From a virus, in the IMG/VR virus record IMGVR_UViG_3300027917_000087, positions 1 to 39,564 of that record: a DNA stretch of 39,564 bases, one strand, 5' to 3'. Shown here piece after piece: positions 19,201 through 26,172 of the stretch. Made by a program: the position numbers and the translations under genes. Each line of letters opens with the position of its first letter. Position 1 is the first letter of the stretch. Below the pieces are notes generated by a model. That model searched no databases and was not told where the DNA came from. It saw only the letters and a list, made by a program, of their open reading frames with translations.

Positions 19201-20597
19201 AGAAAATAGGCTCCTACCTGGGCGAATCGTCAGAAATCTTAAACCGTTTGGCTCTAATGCAGATGGAAATGTGGAAGGCTGGCGTGGATAAAATGGAAGA
19301 GGGTAGCCCTGAATGGGAAAGGGCGGTCCAGGAAGCCGTATGGGTAGCCAGGAACTATATCGACTTCTACCAGGGTGGGTCCTGGGCGAAGATGCTCGAT
19401 ACAGGAGTTCCCTATTTAAACGCTGGGATCCAGGGGACCAGGGGGATTGCCAGGGCGGTTAATCAGGATTGGAAGAAAACCACCTGGAAGATCTCACAGC
19501 TTATGATGCTCGCTACTGGTCTATATCTTGCCAACTACTTAATAAACAAGGAAACGCTTGACAACATATCCGAAAGCGATCAGATAAGGTACTGGTGTAT
19601 AACCATGCCTGGGAAGATAACCGACTCGAAGGGGAATAAAAGGGGCTGGTATTTTATTGTTGCCAAGGATCAGGGACAGAGATTTTTTGCACAGATAGCA
19701 GAGCAATCTATGAGAGCTATGATGGGTGAGCCAGTAATGTGGAACAATCTGCAAGAAGGGTTTAAAGATATGATCCCTGTTATTCCTACTCAAATGCTAC
19801 CGCCGACAATAGATGCTATCTATGGCTACGCAAATAACAAAGATTTTTGGCTTCAAAAGGAAATTTGGCGAGATAAGTTCAATCCTGTAGGAAGGATCGA
19901 GCCAAGGTTAGAATATACCGACTACACCCATCCAGCTCTGGTTGAGTTCGGGGATGTAACAAACACTTCGCCAGAACGGTTGAAATATATCCTGGAACAG
20001 TTTTTTACCTATGGAAATGTGTTTACTTCTATAGTGGGCGGTGCGACAAGAATGATGATGAGAAAACTCCCAGGAAATGAAGGAGATAAGGTTTTGGAGG
20101 AAATTTTAGCTAGACAGCCTGGGATCAGAAAATTAGTAAGGCTTACCAGGGAAACCCCCGATATTGAGAGAAGAGAAGCTAACGATGCTTTACGAAGGAT
20201 TTATAGCAGAAGGTTTGAACAGAGAAGAAAGGTTATGAATCTATCCGAAGAGTATTATGCACAAGAGAAACAGAAAATGCCAGAAGCAGAACAAACGGCG
20301 AAACTGCTCAATTCCTATATCGCAGAACAGCCAGAAGGCGATAGGAAGCGGCTTACAGAGATGTTTGAGGATTATCCCTTGTATGATGATATTCCAGACA
20401 GGGGATGGTGGCTATCCCTTCGGGGTATGCCAGCAGAAGCAAAAGCGTATGTGTATTTCAGCAAATGGGTGAGAGCCAATCCAGAGAAACGAGAGCAACT
20501 GGAGAGCATGAGATCCTACATGCCTGGAATGAAAAGTGATGCCTTTGTGGAAGAATTTTCAAAACTTTATGAGAAATCGAAGGAACTATCAAAATGA
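7257..20597 (+). CDS. giant polyvalent protein: DNA methyltransferase, SNF2-like helicase, JAMM/RadC-like domain, LPD38-like C-terminus
   Basis: The 4446-residue product starts behind GGAGGGTTTAAAG. Residues about 113-185 match a domain common in phage virion proteins (RFQEWYKKHAKKWG, YDYRGAY, ETGHW). A hydrophobic patch lies at about 300-330, then a long Pro/Glu/Lys coiled region to about 1330. An N6-adenine-type methyltransferase follows, with SAM motif LEPSAGIGHF at 1475 and catalytic NVPF at 1541-1544. Next is a helicase/ATPase of the DarB-like type: Walker A GAGKT at 2169-2173, DEAQ at 2331-2334, TATP at 2383-2386, QREGRILRQGN at 2662-2672. An intact JAMM motif follows: Glu3191, His3242, His3244, Ser3252, Asp3255. 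The last 700 residues resemble LPD38 (PEFFITNLARD near 3900). Such proteins are packaged and injected to protect phage DNA. The stop overlaps the next start (ATGA). Confidence 0.9.
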   Translation: MPLRLEEQYPYYADRIANAREEGFSEDEVFNWIQDRVKEALDEGYDEQEIYDFMGSPQGFQPLSEADLSGADAISGAEQPPPEPIEPYSIIRPDAITEADPGQGPIRTRHQLEPEDEIRFQEWYKKHAKKWGLDPDPDAFEHKYDYRGAYLNGVEPDETGHWASAFKDPDHPNRFVDGVDTITGLTADDFNPDLPGAELRQAEREEENGVINRIKELGELPPEQILPGGLGLIVEEGIKQGKKVLTRKPDEEAARAQNIIGIAKAYDIPIERARKDYDRIIEGLGLKGGPETIPGLAEEMAMKFMLVPIAAGIIANPLTIPSVVLGVGAFMALDEAESYIVQKTQGEDYKALAGRNFSELLPEEANEFARESLDLLSFIAKIQALRMSQGTTAKIRSGTQKLFERFTKEVVTEYGIPRKYTFRPSEVDAVFRRAKDQEVNPQAEAVIKDLMGRKGLSRKEVQEAIDKGLEVEITAEKIVKIADKPYWGKIKSLFGIKPFSREISTTAGGKIEAKIPRRALPPGKGKKGEKPPTQPPSKPPEAPTEEVKPTLEEDLGTLGEKPPEVRLSGKIGKIDTYGRLRRTKTRLTKQIEELPEEKRAPLLEQLETKEKELFEKLTPEERAKFEKKPKGKKKEPIVTEPPKEPEPELTDEEIAQRAIAEVEALDEAPFKEMGRLAGVEFRSFYPTPEGPTVSFHDPESGGDLGLPLKDLTFEGLQAEIKRVREYLPELTEEEKAARKETLGETPIEDLLKPEDPIEKDLLSGTGSLSDRLNSAMDRVDADESLSPQQKKEKKTALQVKYNEIADRAQGITEVPPLTEEQRQRIKEEVSGLQAEFEGLKDRIAKAKRSELAGIFTEIVDAGWDENSRNELEKLIDKRLEETQDDLAEAPFTEGERQDLIKKVLEFRKDIRGKDKERFAEKVTDEDLVKMSEAIDRVKERVDQDIINRLEEIAKGSEKKNLLRQFRRDYERGALPAPKDFKDHPELMEAWGGKEGVIKAYKELDPESPIEEFLEGKDFKAAITGDDPIGKNAEGKQLYEDEKGVRSYYEDNFKVTEPVTILPTGETFVEGRRDEYKTVEELEKEKRDTENPIVVQFTDENNIQLAVRKLKDGQYGVTISDLDAGEGLGTVTKFKDKAAALKMFDSEKEQMIKRQTPREKTAEPLKMNDEDLIEWLKKEKRPTYPSEDLVSLIRYPDQQNAPLALEKIKRYLHENENAYKEYKEKMGEFPELAFLPEQYEVAQMIYNRLTKGPKSDIKEGVKEPKDAESIGQRDTEALGGKPPETGEAVEGEGEGEGVLPEPTGEGGRAGGKPVEEGAEPRPSERGGKGAVLPTKRKGPAKTRGAPQLRPGNNYSITSPTEKESITNVGTEVERYDRNIEAIKLLKELEASGKKATPDQQKVLVRYVGWGGLPKVFDRWGQANWVQRGKELEELLTEEEYDAARRSTPNAHYTSPKVIDIIYDALKQIGFKGGKVLEPSAGIGHFIGMMPPELMGRSKFTGIELDPITGRIAQQLYQGHDIRVSGYEDVRLPNNFYDVAVGNVPFGDYKVYDPEYKGLKVPIHDYFFIKTLDKIKPGGIAALITSRYTLDKQDTKVRKMIADKADLVAAFRLPSSAFKGIANTEVVTDILILRKKVPGEVFKGEDFIKTKETKLKKDEKQGNVQTNEYYHNNPGMILGTESLTGSMYADSTYTVEGILKEEQRTYGKEILGNLISKLPTNVYVEGFAKPPAEPSPDDIIGVKGDVKEGGYKVEGGKIYQREGDNMVKVDFPAGNIVRAKRLIAVKDAVRDLIRVQLQTEEGERRPGDSFERAQKELNRLYDDFVKKHGYVNSKANYPLLQGDPDVPILLAIEKYDPKTGKAFKTPFFTERTIQKYTRPEKADTAGEALLISLNEKGRVDFERMTELTGKNPETLQAELKGQIYKNPDGETWEIADEYLTGDVKSKLEAAREAAKYDEDYITNVEALEKNQPPDVPAEEITTRLGVTWIPEQDYKNFIMEILESQAAEVKVDYVPTGGWIVRARRGRSGTWSSTQYPQSEQSRLKYATKERTTLKLLDAAFNSRNVVIKIRDDDGKVIGTDQVATAENMRIIQELQDLFKEWVLKDQERRSRLSAKYNEEMNRIRPRTSFDGSHLTLPGSNPGIVMRKHQKDGAWRIITSKRNTLLEHEVGAGKTYTIIAAAMESKRLGLVKKPMITAFKHQVPDFQKSIYELYPAARALVPTQKDFTPQNRRKIQAQITTGDWDIIVLSHEQAEKLSMSKKAQRDYIEEQLAEVEFALSDAKEQGLRKSDPTVKQIEKAKLRLMAQLKELMDSPKDTGVTFEELGVDMLLVDEAQKYKNLQYMSTRSRVSGLGNPQGSKRANDLYMKSRYINKLNGGRGIVFTTATPVTNSMVEMYSVLRYLYPEALEQMGVKHFDAWANQFGQDVTSLEVEPTGQGFRMNTRFRRFVNMPELMQVYREVSDIQTQEMLKLPRPQIKGGAQEAVAVESSDAQKEFVDELVKRAEDVRSGGVDPRDDNMLKITTDGRKAAVDMRLVDPTAEDYPDSKLNKAVDKIYEIWKKTEGNKSTQLVFSDLGTPNTKGFNVYADMKSKLVRLGIPKNEIAFIHDATTEAQKQSLFDDVVDGKIRILFGSSEKMGTGMNVQKKLIALHHMDPPWTPALIEQREGRILRQGNENDEVEIFRYATTGTFDAYMWQTLENKQGFLGQVKRGDISRTVEDIDGRALSFAEMKAIASGDPIVRERIETEMRVNELRNLHKAWQRKRWGAEDTIARGPHKIEGYQTEIDMMEKDIALREKNPLVEVDGVKQFEIMVGEQRFADRVEGGEAFIKFYQEQKPIKPDEDSVLAGKYRGFELRLKKFKKLAPRLFLKGDATTYEVGLPWMIDEDVEKADPSGIMTRIENEANRIDTYIQNGKDRIKIIEEEVEAAQKSLEEPFKHEQELREKEKKMDELLEELEPGDEEVGDTEGILERKRQIGEEKLEGEEELAYDPERGIFRTRLQEPSGEMVWKAVRGEKVELKEGYDFFAYKDAESETWHVIEQSTGLAITGRGIYSKAEAVKQANNNLAKAGDENFRRAVEAKLEEIKQEEGRLEEPLSNYSLLKEDAKTAFGGEKRQARVIENMAKQLDLFEKETGIRGLTESVKAYKGSLADTLRKNKSVDLRGYRLTKGDEAREIAELFQIYRNPKMEIMHEIYTDKEGKVLAHTAVTSGAVNYVRFKDTLRNIQETKRRMKRLGANKVHFLHNHPSGTSWMSESDKQMGSYMKLHLKGKMGEYVVIDHGTFAYLTKINVKRSPGVFPNFSYNVEQDQKPFQLKRGAGMWMVSKKKSPALIGPDVVAGFAKDLMKKNRTVVAFIDSQNQVQGWASVSDYTFLMKPNWKEIIRDYTKAHDATSAILVTGSKEVRNLGNAPVGDVLTEILYDRGEDVSPGERFESVRRSEPQRFDDTRKWIHEQKTARRLFEEQAPYGEDLTPEQAEALARAEEQVAKMMHDARQRGIRFGRKYLKSLGYTPKQITQILKVKRFMQNKQQKLGTPRENAVNVLEMHLRSAERLKSLKKTNYPRLYRTLKRGVVDVSGNIKPRMLKAGEPGKVAVIRHDLSAGATPWAQRQFEEATDRIYGKGEWGKELSRQNEEILNMVINSRRIVTIDNYKEGMKHPEGYTGDHHADYLDYENFKHAFKNAKTPDGKPLDMDISEDFYRELIERSNLWFDEMNRMLKKLYDKGLISEASYDAMVEIGEYAPRFFIQHIDPDKSYTFGGGKTITVSSSGIKKLESGSYETLELDSRLLLYQVIARTENRIAKNDANLALWELAEQVPENGLVRKAVIQSYTPKGVPNFEKTPARHEEIDVMIDGQRRRMFMPDEWAREWVMRDPSIDQGVANWIGWLSGANLLRPMATGMFAPEFFITNLARDAAHLWVVTDTFSSFLPYAMAQYGKAIKAVYKDALAKTGLYELYIKYGGGMNFLTKQGHFTPTKYSKTLEKFEKIGSYLGESSEILNRLALMQMEMWKAGVDKMEEGSPEWERAVQEAVWVARNYIDFYQGGSWAKMLDTGVPYLNAGIQGTRGIARAVNQDWKKTTWKISQLMMLATGLYLANYLINKETLDNISESDQIRYWCITMPGKITDSKGNKRGWYFIVAKDQGQRFFAQIAEQSMRAMMGEPVMWNNLQEGFKDMIPVIPTQMLPPTIDAIYGYANNKDFWLQKEIWRDKFNPVGRIEPRLEYTDYTHPALVEFGDVTNTSPERLKYILEQFFTYGNVFTSIVGGATRMMMRKLPGNEGDKVLEEILARQPGIRKLVRLTRETPDIERREANDALRRIYSRRFEQRRKVMNLSEEYYAQEKQKMPEAEQTAKLLNSYIAEQPEGDRKRLTEMFEDYPLYDDIPDRGWWLSLRGMPAEAKAYVYFSKWVRANPEKREQLESMRSYMPGMKSDAFVEEFSKLYEKSKELSK
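12830..12854 (+). terminator. intrinsic-terminator-like hairpin inside the giant gene
   Basis: AAAGGCGTTTAAAACGCC followed by TTTTTTT forms a G/C-capped stem (GGCGTTT/AAACGCC region) with a 7-T run on the + strand. It falls at about codon 1858, in the linker between the methyltransferase and helicase parts, and codes for KAFKTPFF. The form is that of a Rho-independent terminator. Translating ribosomes would normally suppress it. Confidence 0.5.
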
Positions 20598-23500
20598 GCC
20601 TACGAAAGAATATAGAAGGTCAATTTGGGCTGGATAGAAGAGATTCCGCAGTTCGGAAGCAAGATGGGATCCTCTACGAGCTGGAAAATCTAATGGTGGA
20701 CGAGGGGACTCTTAGGACCAGGGAAGGAATGACAAGATTCCACGCCGATTACCTGGAGCAAAACAAAAGAGTTCTAGCCCTTCATAGATATTGGGGATTC
20801 GATGCCAACGATGGGACCGAGATAAAAGAGTTCTACGCCGCTATCGCCGCTAAGATAAAGAAATGGAGTGGATCAGCCTGGGAAGATATGGCGTTACCGC
20901 CAGATGTTACCCTTACGGACGATGAGAGGGGCGTTTTCAGGCAAGTGAGGGACAGGACCTATTACAGTAATCATGTCGAGCCTGTCCTGATGCTCAAAAA
21001 GGGGGACGATCAAGTACACCATGCTGGCATACCAGAGGTGAATCAGAGAAAAGAAATCTGTAATTGTGAAACCCTGGAGGTGGCATCGGTCCAAAAAACA
21101 GGGAACGCTCCTACCCTTAACGATGGGGAGTGGACCATCTTCACCGATGGGGAAACCAGAAATCTTCAATACTACCTGGATTCTGGCTTTGATCGGCACA
21201 CGAAGGGGGATTATGGCATTACCCTGGAACAGCACGAAGCAGGGAAAACAATGGAAGCAATCTATGTATTGCCTTCTGTTTTGAATCTTGAATGGTTCTT
21301 TGGTCCTACTAATGGGACAGCCGAATCAGGTAGCGTAGGGAACACCCTAAAGGACACAGGAGCCTTTAACGAAACCCATGTAGGGCAACAGATCAAAAAC
21401 AATACTGATGGGTCCCAGGGGGTCATTCTGGAGCTTGTGGATGCGGATAATGTAAGGACTACGTTATCAGGGGGGACCCTTAACACCTGGAGCCAGTTTG
21501 ATACTTACAGTATCGGATCACCCTCATCAGAAAATGATTATATCGCTTTCGATGTATTCAGGTGGGAGAAGATTGACATTGATGAAGTGGTGGTAGAGTT
21601 TAGTAGTGTGGCTCCTGATAACAACGGAGATTTCTCGAAGGGATTCAGGTGCGTGGTATATTCTGATGAGGGGTTCGAGCACTATAACCTGAAACAGAGG
21701 ACCATGCTTGCGGAATGGGCTAATAATGCACATGGAGATAGGCTATTCTTCTGTAAGTTCAGGAAACGGTGGTTTGTCCCCATTGGAAGTGCCGATGATT
21801 GGGACTCGATTAAATATGTGAAAGTACAGCTCCAGCAGAACGCTAACTCCCCCAATGTCGGTCCAGCTAAAATAACCATTGATAATATAAGGTTAGAAAA
21901 GACACCCCCACTCGCAGGGGAATTGAAGATCCAGGTTGCTACTTGTGATGCTACCGAGATCTGGACTAATGCAGTAGATGATTACGCCAGGGCAACAGAG
22001 GGGTTATCGTGTAAAGGGATTGCTAACGGCGTAACGGCTATTTACAACTTCCAAACGGCTGTCAAGAATTTGCAAGATTACGCAGACGGTGTTTCGATAA
22101 ACGGATCAGATGAGTTTATTTTTGATGTTTGCGGTACAGGAACAGAGGTAACTCTGAACATTTCAATAACTATGACGCTGGTTGATACAACCAATAGAAC
22201 GGCTGTAGGGGTCTTTCTTTCTGCTATGAATTTTGCGGATATACAGGTTAGAAGCCTGAACGTCCAGCAGTTTTTGGAAATGTCGGGGTTTGATTGGAGT
22301 CAGGTAAAGGAGCTTCGAGTAAATGTCCAGGGATTTCCTTATGCTTATATCGACAACATCAGGATCCAGCCAGCCGCAGTATCAAAGCTCATAAACAAGT
22401 TTATGCCATTGGATATTATAGCGGCAAAGCTGATCGAGGAAGGGATTGACCATTTATTCGGTAATAATCCTATCGTTGATGCCATTACGGACTTTTTCTT
22501 CCATGCCTACGCTACATTTACCAGGAAAGCTACAGGGCAGGGATCTTTTCTCTACCCCGACACTTCTAATGGACGGTATAAATTCGGTGATTTTTCTGCT
22601 CCCTGCTTGACCCTTGCGGCTGATCCTGGTGGATCCTTTAGCATGTCTTTCATTCAGAACACAGATCTTACCGAGTACAAGGACTACAATTTTAACCTGG
22701 ATGCCTTTTTTCACCCGAAAGAATACAGCGATACACATACCTTCGGTATTGATTGGGTGGAAGTCCCAGCTTCGGACTCTGATGAGATGAGTATATGGGT
22801 GAGCTCTCCTGATTGGAAAGCGGTAAACAGGATTATATTCAGGTTTTATACGAATCAGAAAGCATCCTGGAGCTCATCAGTAAAAACCAGTACGCATAAT
22901 GGAGCTGTTTACGATGGTGGAAAGGTCCTGGTGTCCACAAATACTTCCATTGATTTTAGGGGGAAGATAGGAAAGCGGATATACAATGAAACTTCTGGCG
23001 ATTGGGGAATAATCGGCTGGGCTCCTTTGTCAGCATCAGATAAGCATAAATGTAGTACCTGGGGTGTAACGTGGAACAATGGGGACGTTTTCTCTTTTGA
23101 TGGGTTCCTTTTTGGTGGGGCTGGGCAGAAACCTGTACCAGATACGGATGATTACTATGAATACATTTTTGATGTTCAATCGTCTTTGAGAAGATTACAG
23201 CTTTTAGGGGATAAAAGTATAAGAAAAACCCTTTCAAAATACCCTGTAGAAAACAGAGAGGTTATTGAGGGGCTTCGGACCATGTATAAGGATGATGGTT
23301 TTGACAGGATCCAGGCAGAGCCGAAAACAGGAGGGGCGGCTGGGGGGATCTCGATGGTTATATCCTGGAAACGTGGAGATATGGTCCATCACAAAAGATC
23401 AGATTCCCCCTGGAAAGGTTTTCAATGTATCGCTTCTCATCAGATAGTGGTAGAAGCAACAAGCAAGAAATCGGCACAGGTATCATTTAATGATTGGATA

Positions 23501-24835
23501 ATGAAGAAAAAGGGAGCCGTCCGAGGGGAAGTTGCTTACAAAATGCGATTAGAGGACGATCAGGGCTATCTAGGTCCGATTTCCGATGCTTCCAATACAA
23601 TCTCCCCGAAAGGAGTAGATGTTCTTTTAACCGATCTCTATGTTCCTACCGACACCAGGATCAAAAGAAAACGGCTTTACAGACCAGATGTAGGTGGAGC
23701 TTACCGTTACCTGGATACAGTTGATCGGCAAGTAGTTGAATACCTGGACCAAGTGCCAGAGGACCTATTGGGAGAGCCAATAGAGGAAGAGCTCTTCAAA
23801 CCACCAAAAGCTAATGTTATGAGCAAGGTCCAGAATAGAATGGCGTATGCTGATATTATCGACAGGGACGGTAGACACCGACCAGGAAGAGTTCAGCTTT
23901 CCCTTCCGTTCAGACCTCATCAATGTTCCGATGATGATGTATTCGATGTTCTCCCCGAAGATGGTCAGAGGATAACAGGGTTTGAATGGCATTATGGGCT
24001 TTACTATTGTTGGAAAGAGAAGAGCTTCTATACGGTGGATCCTAACAGTTTCGAGTACATTCCCAGGGAAAAGGAAATCGGATTGATAGCACGAGATAGT
24101 CTAGCCGCAATTCCTGGGCTTGGCTATGGCTGGCTCTCCCATGAAGGGCATAAGTTCGGAGATGCGAATAATATAGATCACTTTACTGGAAGGCTTATTT
24201 GGGACGATATAAAGGGATACGATAAATCTATCCTTAGAAAAGCTGTAGGGTTCTATCACGATGATTACTATTACTGCTTCGTAGGGAATACAAATGAACA
24301 TGGATACGCTTTGCATATCCCCACTAAATCATGGTTCTATATTCCTGATTGGAACGTACAATGCGTGAGCATCTTCAATGCTGGATCGGATAACAGCGAG
24401 GTTTATGCTGGTTCAAATTATGGTTATATCAACAGGCTGTTTAACGGCAATACTGATATTTCTGATGATCTGGCATCAACGGTAAGTCAAATTTCCTGGG
24501 CTTTCAGAACATTGGACTATGACTTCGAGCAACCAGTAAATTATAAATATCCCAGGTGGATCCTCACTCACGCTAAAAATCTGGTTAGCGGTGCGGCTAA
24601 CAGGGTGCAAATGATTATTACTCCTTATCTGGATCAACTGCCAGGAGATCCATACACAACAATAACAGTTCAAGGGACAGGATATTATCAGTATCAGGCA
24701 AATGGTAGGGCTCCCACAATCGGCGGCGAGAAAGGAACATTGGTAGGTATGCGAGTTACAGGATCGAAGCGTGTAGCTATCAGAAATTTCTTTATCGAAG
24801 CTGGGGATCTTGGCTTTAGACCTAACTTATGTTGA
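20594..24835 (+). CDS. large tail protein, propeller-like nozzle/hub with carbohydrate-binding-type inserts
   Basis: The 1413-residue protein starts in an ATGA overlap with the giant gene. Residues 1-150 have the pattern of podovirus tail nozzle/stabilisation proteins: ENLMVDEGTLRTREGM, then LALHRYWGF, IKKWSGSAWEDM, FRQVRDRTYYSNHVEPVLM and a GIPEV turn, as in beta-propeller blades. Two long inserts each end in a jelly-roll signature (IDNIRLEK near residue 430, IDNIRIQP near 587), suggesting carbohydrate-binding-module-like domains. Blades resume near residue 900 to 1280 (YKMRLEDDQGYLGPISDAS, RIKRKRLYRPDVGGAYRYL, AGSNYGYINRLFNG). It is probably the distal tail hub through which DNA exits. Family placement is by pattern. 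Confidence 0.6.
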   Translation: MSLRKNIEGQFGLDRRDSAVRKQDGILYELENLMVDEGTLRTREGMTRFHADYLEQNKRVLALHRYWGFDANDGTEIKEFYAAIAAKIKKWSGSAWEDMALPPDVTLTDDERGVFRQVRDRTYYSNHVEPVLMLKKGDDQVHHAGIPEVNQRKEICNCETLEVASVQKTGNAPTLNDGEWTIFTDGETRNLQYYLDSGFDRHTKGDYGITLEQHEAGKTMEAIYVLPSVLNLEWFFGPTNGTAESGSVGNTLKDTGAFNETHVGQQIKNNTDGSQGVILELVDADNVRTTLSGGTLNTWSQFDTYSIGSPSSENDYIAFDVFRWEKIDIDEVVVEFSSVAPDNNGDFSKGFRCVVYSDEGFEHYNLKQRTMLAEWANNAHGDRLFFCKFRKRWFVPIGSADDWDSIKYVKVQLQQNANSPNVGPAKITIDNIRLEKTPPLAGELKIQVATCDATEIWTNAVDDYARATEGLSCKGIANGVTAIYNFQTAVKNLQDYADGVSINGSDEFIFDVCGTGTEVTLNISITMTLVDTTNRTAVGVFLSAMNFADIQVRSLNVQQFLEMSGFDWSQVKELRVNVQGFPYAYIDNIRIQPAAVSKLINKFMPLDIIAAKLIEEGIDHLFGNNPIVDAITDFFFHAYATFTRKATGQGSFLYPDTSNGRYKFGDFSAPCLTLAADPGGSFSMSFIQNTDLTEYKDYNFNLDAFFHPKEYSDTHTFGIDWVEVPASDSDEMSIWVSSPDWKAVNRIIFRFYTNQKASWSSSVKTSTHNGAVYDGGKVLVSTNTSIDFRGKIGKRIYNETSGDWGIIGWAPLSASDKHKCSTWGVTWNNGDVFSFDGFLFGGAGQKPVPDTDDYYEYIFDVQSSLRRLQLLGDKSIRKTLSKYPVENREVIEGLRTMYKDDGFDRIQAEPKTGGAAGGISMVISWKRGDMVHHKRSDSPWKGFQCIASHQIVVEATSKKSAQVSFNDWIMKKKGAVRGEVAYKMRLEDDQGYLGPISDASNTISPKGVDVLLTDLYVPTDTRIKRKRLYRPDVGGAYRYLDTVDRQVVEYLDQVPEDLLGEPIEEELFKPPKANVMSKVQNRMAYADIIDRDGRHRPGRVQLSLPFRPHQCSDDDVFDVLPEDGQRITGFEWHYGLYYCWKEKSFYTVDPNSFEYIPREKEIGLIARDSLAAIPGLGYGWLSHEGHKFGDANNIDHFTGRLIWDDIKGYDKSILRKAVGFYHDDYYYCFVGNTNEHGYALHIPTKSWFYIPDWNVQCVSIFNAGSDNSEVYAGSNYGYINRLFNGNTDISDDLASTVSQISWAFRTLDYDFEQPVNYKYPRWILTHAKNLVSGAANRVQMIITPYLDQLPGDPYTTITVQGTGYYQYQANGRAPTIGGEKGTLVGMRVTGSKRVAIRNFFIEAGDLGFRPNLC

Positions 24836-24843
24836 GGTGAGAA

Positions 24844-26172
24844 ATGGCACTAGGTGAAAAACTGCCCCCCGAATACGATCAAGGGAAAATAGAAGGAATC
24901 CTAGAAACTCTTGAACGAAAAGTAACAGGGGTAGAACGAGTATCTAAAAAGAACTTACAAGATCTTAGCGTAGAAATAAACGATAAGATAACCGATGTAG
25001 AACAACGGTTAAATGATAAGATCGAGCAAGTGGCAAAAGAGGATGATACGTTCCCCACAACTTTGCCCATTCCCTTAAACTTGAAAGTGTTTGAAGCGAT
25101 TACTTTTGGATTCGCTCATGTCGATCCTTTTCAAAGGCTTCGATACTTCGGGAAACTGGTTAATTATGAGTTTTACGGATCTCAAAACGACTTCAATAAC
25201 ACCAGCCTTAACATTACCCCCCAGGCAGATCCCTATGAACAAGTAGGGATCCATCGAGGAACAGGGACGGTAAGTAGTCCCGATTCCTACCTTAACACCG
25301 AACATCCCACAGACGATGATCTTTCCTTTGTCCTGGATGATAGGCTTTTTAATCCTTTATGGGTAGGTCTTTTAAAGGAAAAAAGGCTTATCCTGGAGAA
25401 TCTTACCAGGAGAGCAAAGGGTAAGTGTGATGATACGGAAGCTGGTAAATTAAAAGATGCTGATGGGGATTTCATCACTAAAAACATTGTAGCTGGTATG
25501 TACGCTCACAACATGAAAGACAACAAGGATGCTAACTGGACCGAGGTTCTCTCTGTATCGGCTGGGGAACTATCCCTGCAAGACGATATTTTTGAAGAAG
25601 GGGACGATTACGAAGTGGGTACAGGGAGGATTTCAGGGTATAAGCTAGGGAAAGCGAAGTATCAGATCCAGGCAGAAGGGGTTACATGGGTAGAGGGGGA
25701 TGAGTGGAGGATAAAAGACTATCCGCAGAATAAGCTCTTTAGCATCGGGGCTTTTTGCATGTTTACCAAGAGGGTGGGAAATTACTATGTTGTAGCCAGA
25801 TCGGTAGGAAGAGGAAATAGCTTTTCAGCCTTTACCGATTCAGTTCAAAGCGTTGGGCTATCGAGTAGCGGCAACTTACCAGCTCCAGTTATTGTTTATC
25901 CCATACATGCCCAGGCTCCCGAAGATGGGGCTGGAGTGTCGTGTACCCTGGTGGACGGCTACCCTGTATGCCCTAATCATGGAACGCTCCCCCTAAAATG
26001 GGACGATCCCTATATTACTGGCGGCACGAGGGAAGTAGCTCATTTTGATATTTTTGGATTTGAAAGAAGTGTCGTTGAAGTAGTGTATGAGGATCTGGAG
26101 CTCGATGATCCTACACTCTATAAAGTCCTTAGAGAAACCGCCGCAGACGGTACAGAAGGAGATGTTTCGTAA
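24844..26172 (+). CDS. tail/fibre protein with N-terminal coiled coil
   Basis: The 442-residue protein starts behind GAGGTGAGAA. Residues about 12-65 form a clear heptad coiled coil (ILETLERKVTGVERVSK, EINDKITDVEQRLNDKIEQ), typical of trimerising fibre stems. The rest is beta-rich with no enzyme motif. It includes a domain around residues 90-190 and a C-terminal part (HFDIFGFERSVVEVVYE) resembling half of an FN3-like fold that continues in the next gene. Its stop shares a base with the next start (TAATG), and the junction splits what looks like one chain of FN3-like modules. The two proteins therefore probably work in one fibre complex. Confidence 0.6.
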   Translation: MALGEKLPPEYDQGKIEGILETLERKVTGVERVSKKNLQDLSVEINDKITDVEQRLNDKIEQVAKEDDTFPTTLPIPLNLKVFEAITFGFAHVDPFQRLRYFGKLVNYEFYGSQNDFNNTSLNITPQADPYEQVGIHRGTGTVSSPDSYLNTEHPTDDDLSFVLDDRLFNPLWVGLLKEKRLILENLTRRAKGKCDDTEAGKLKDADGDFITKNIVAGMYAHNMKDNKDANWTEVLSVSAGELSLQDDIFEEGDDYEVGTGRISGYKLGKAKYQIQAEGVTWVEGDEWRIKDYPQNKLFSIGAFCMFTKRVGNYYVVARSVGRGNSFSAFTDSVQSVGLSSSGNLPAPVIVYPIHAQAPEDGAGVSCTLVDGYPVCPNHGTLPLKWDDPYITGGTREVAHFDIFGFERSVVEVVYEDLELDDPTLYKVLRETAADGTEGDVS

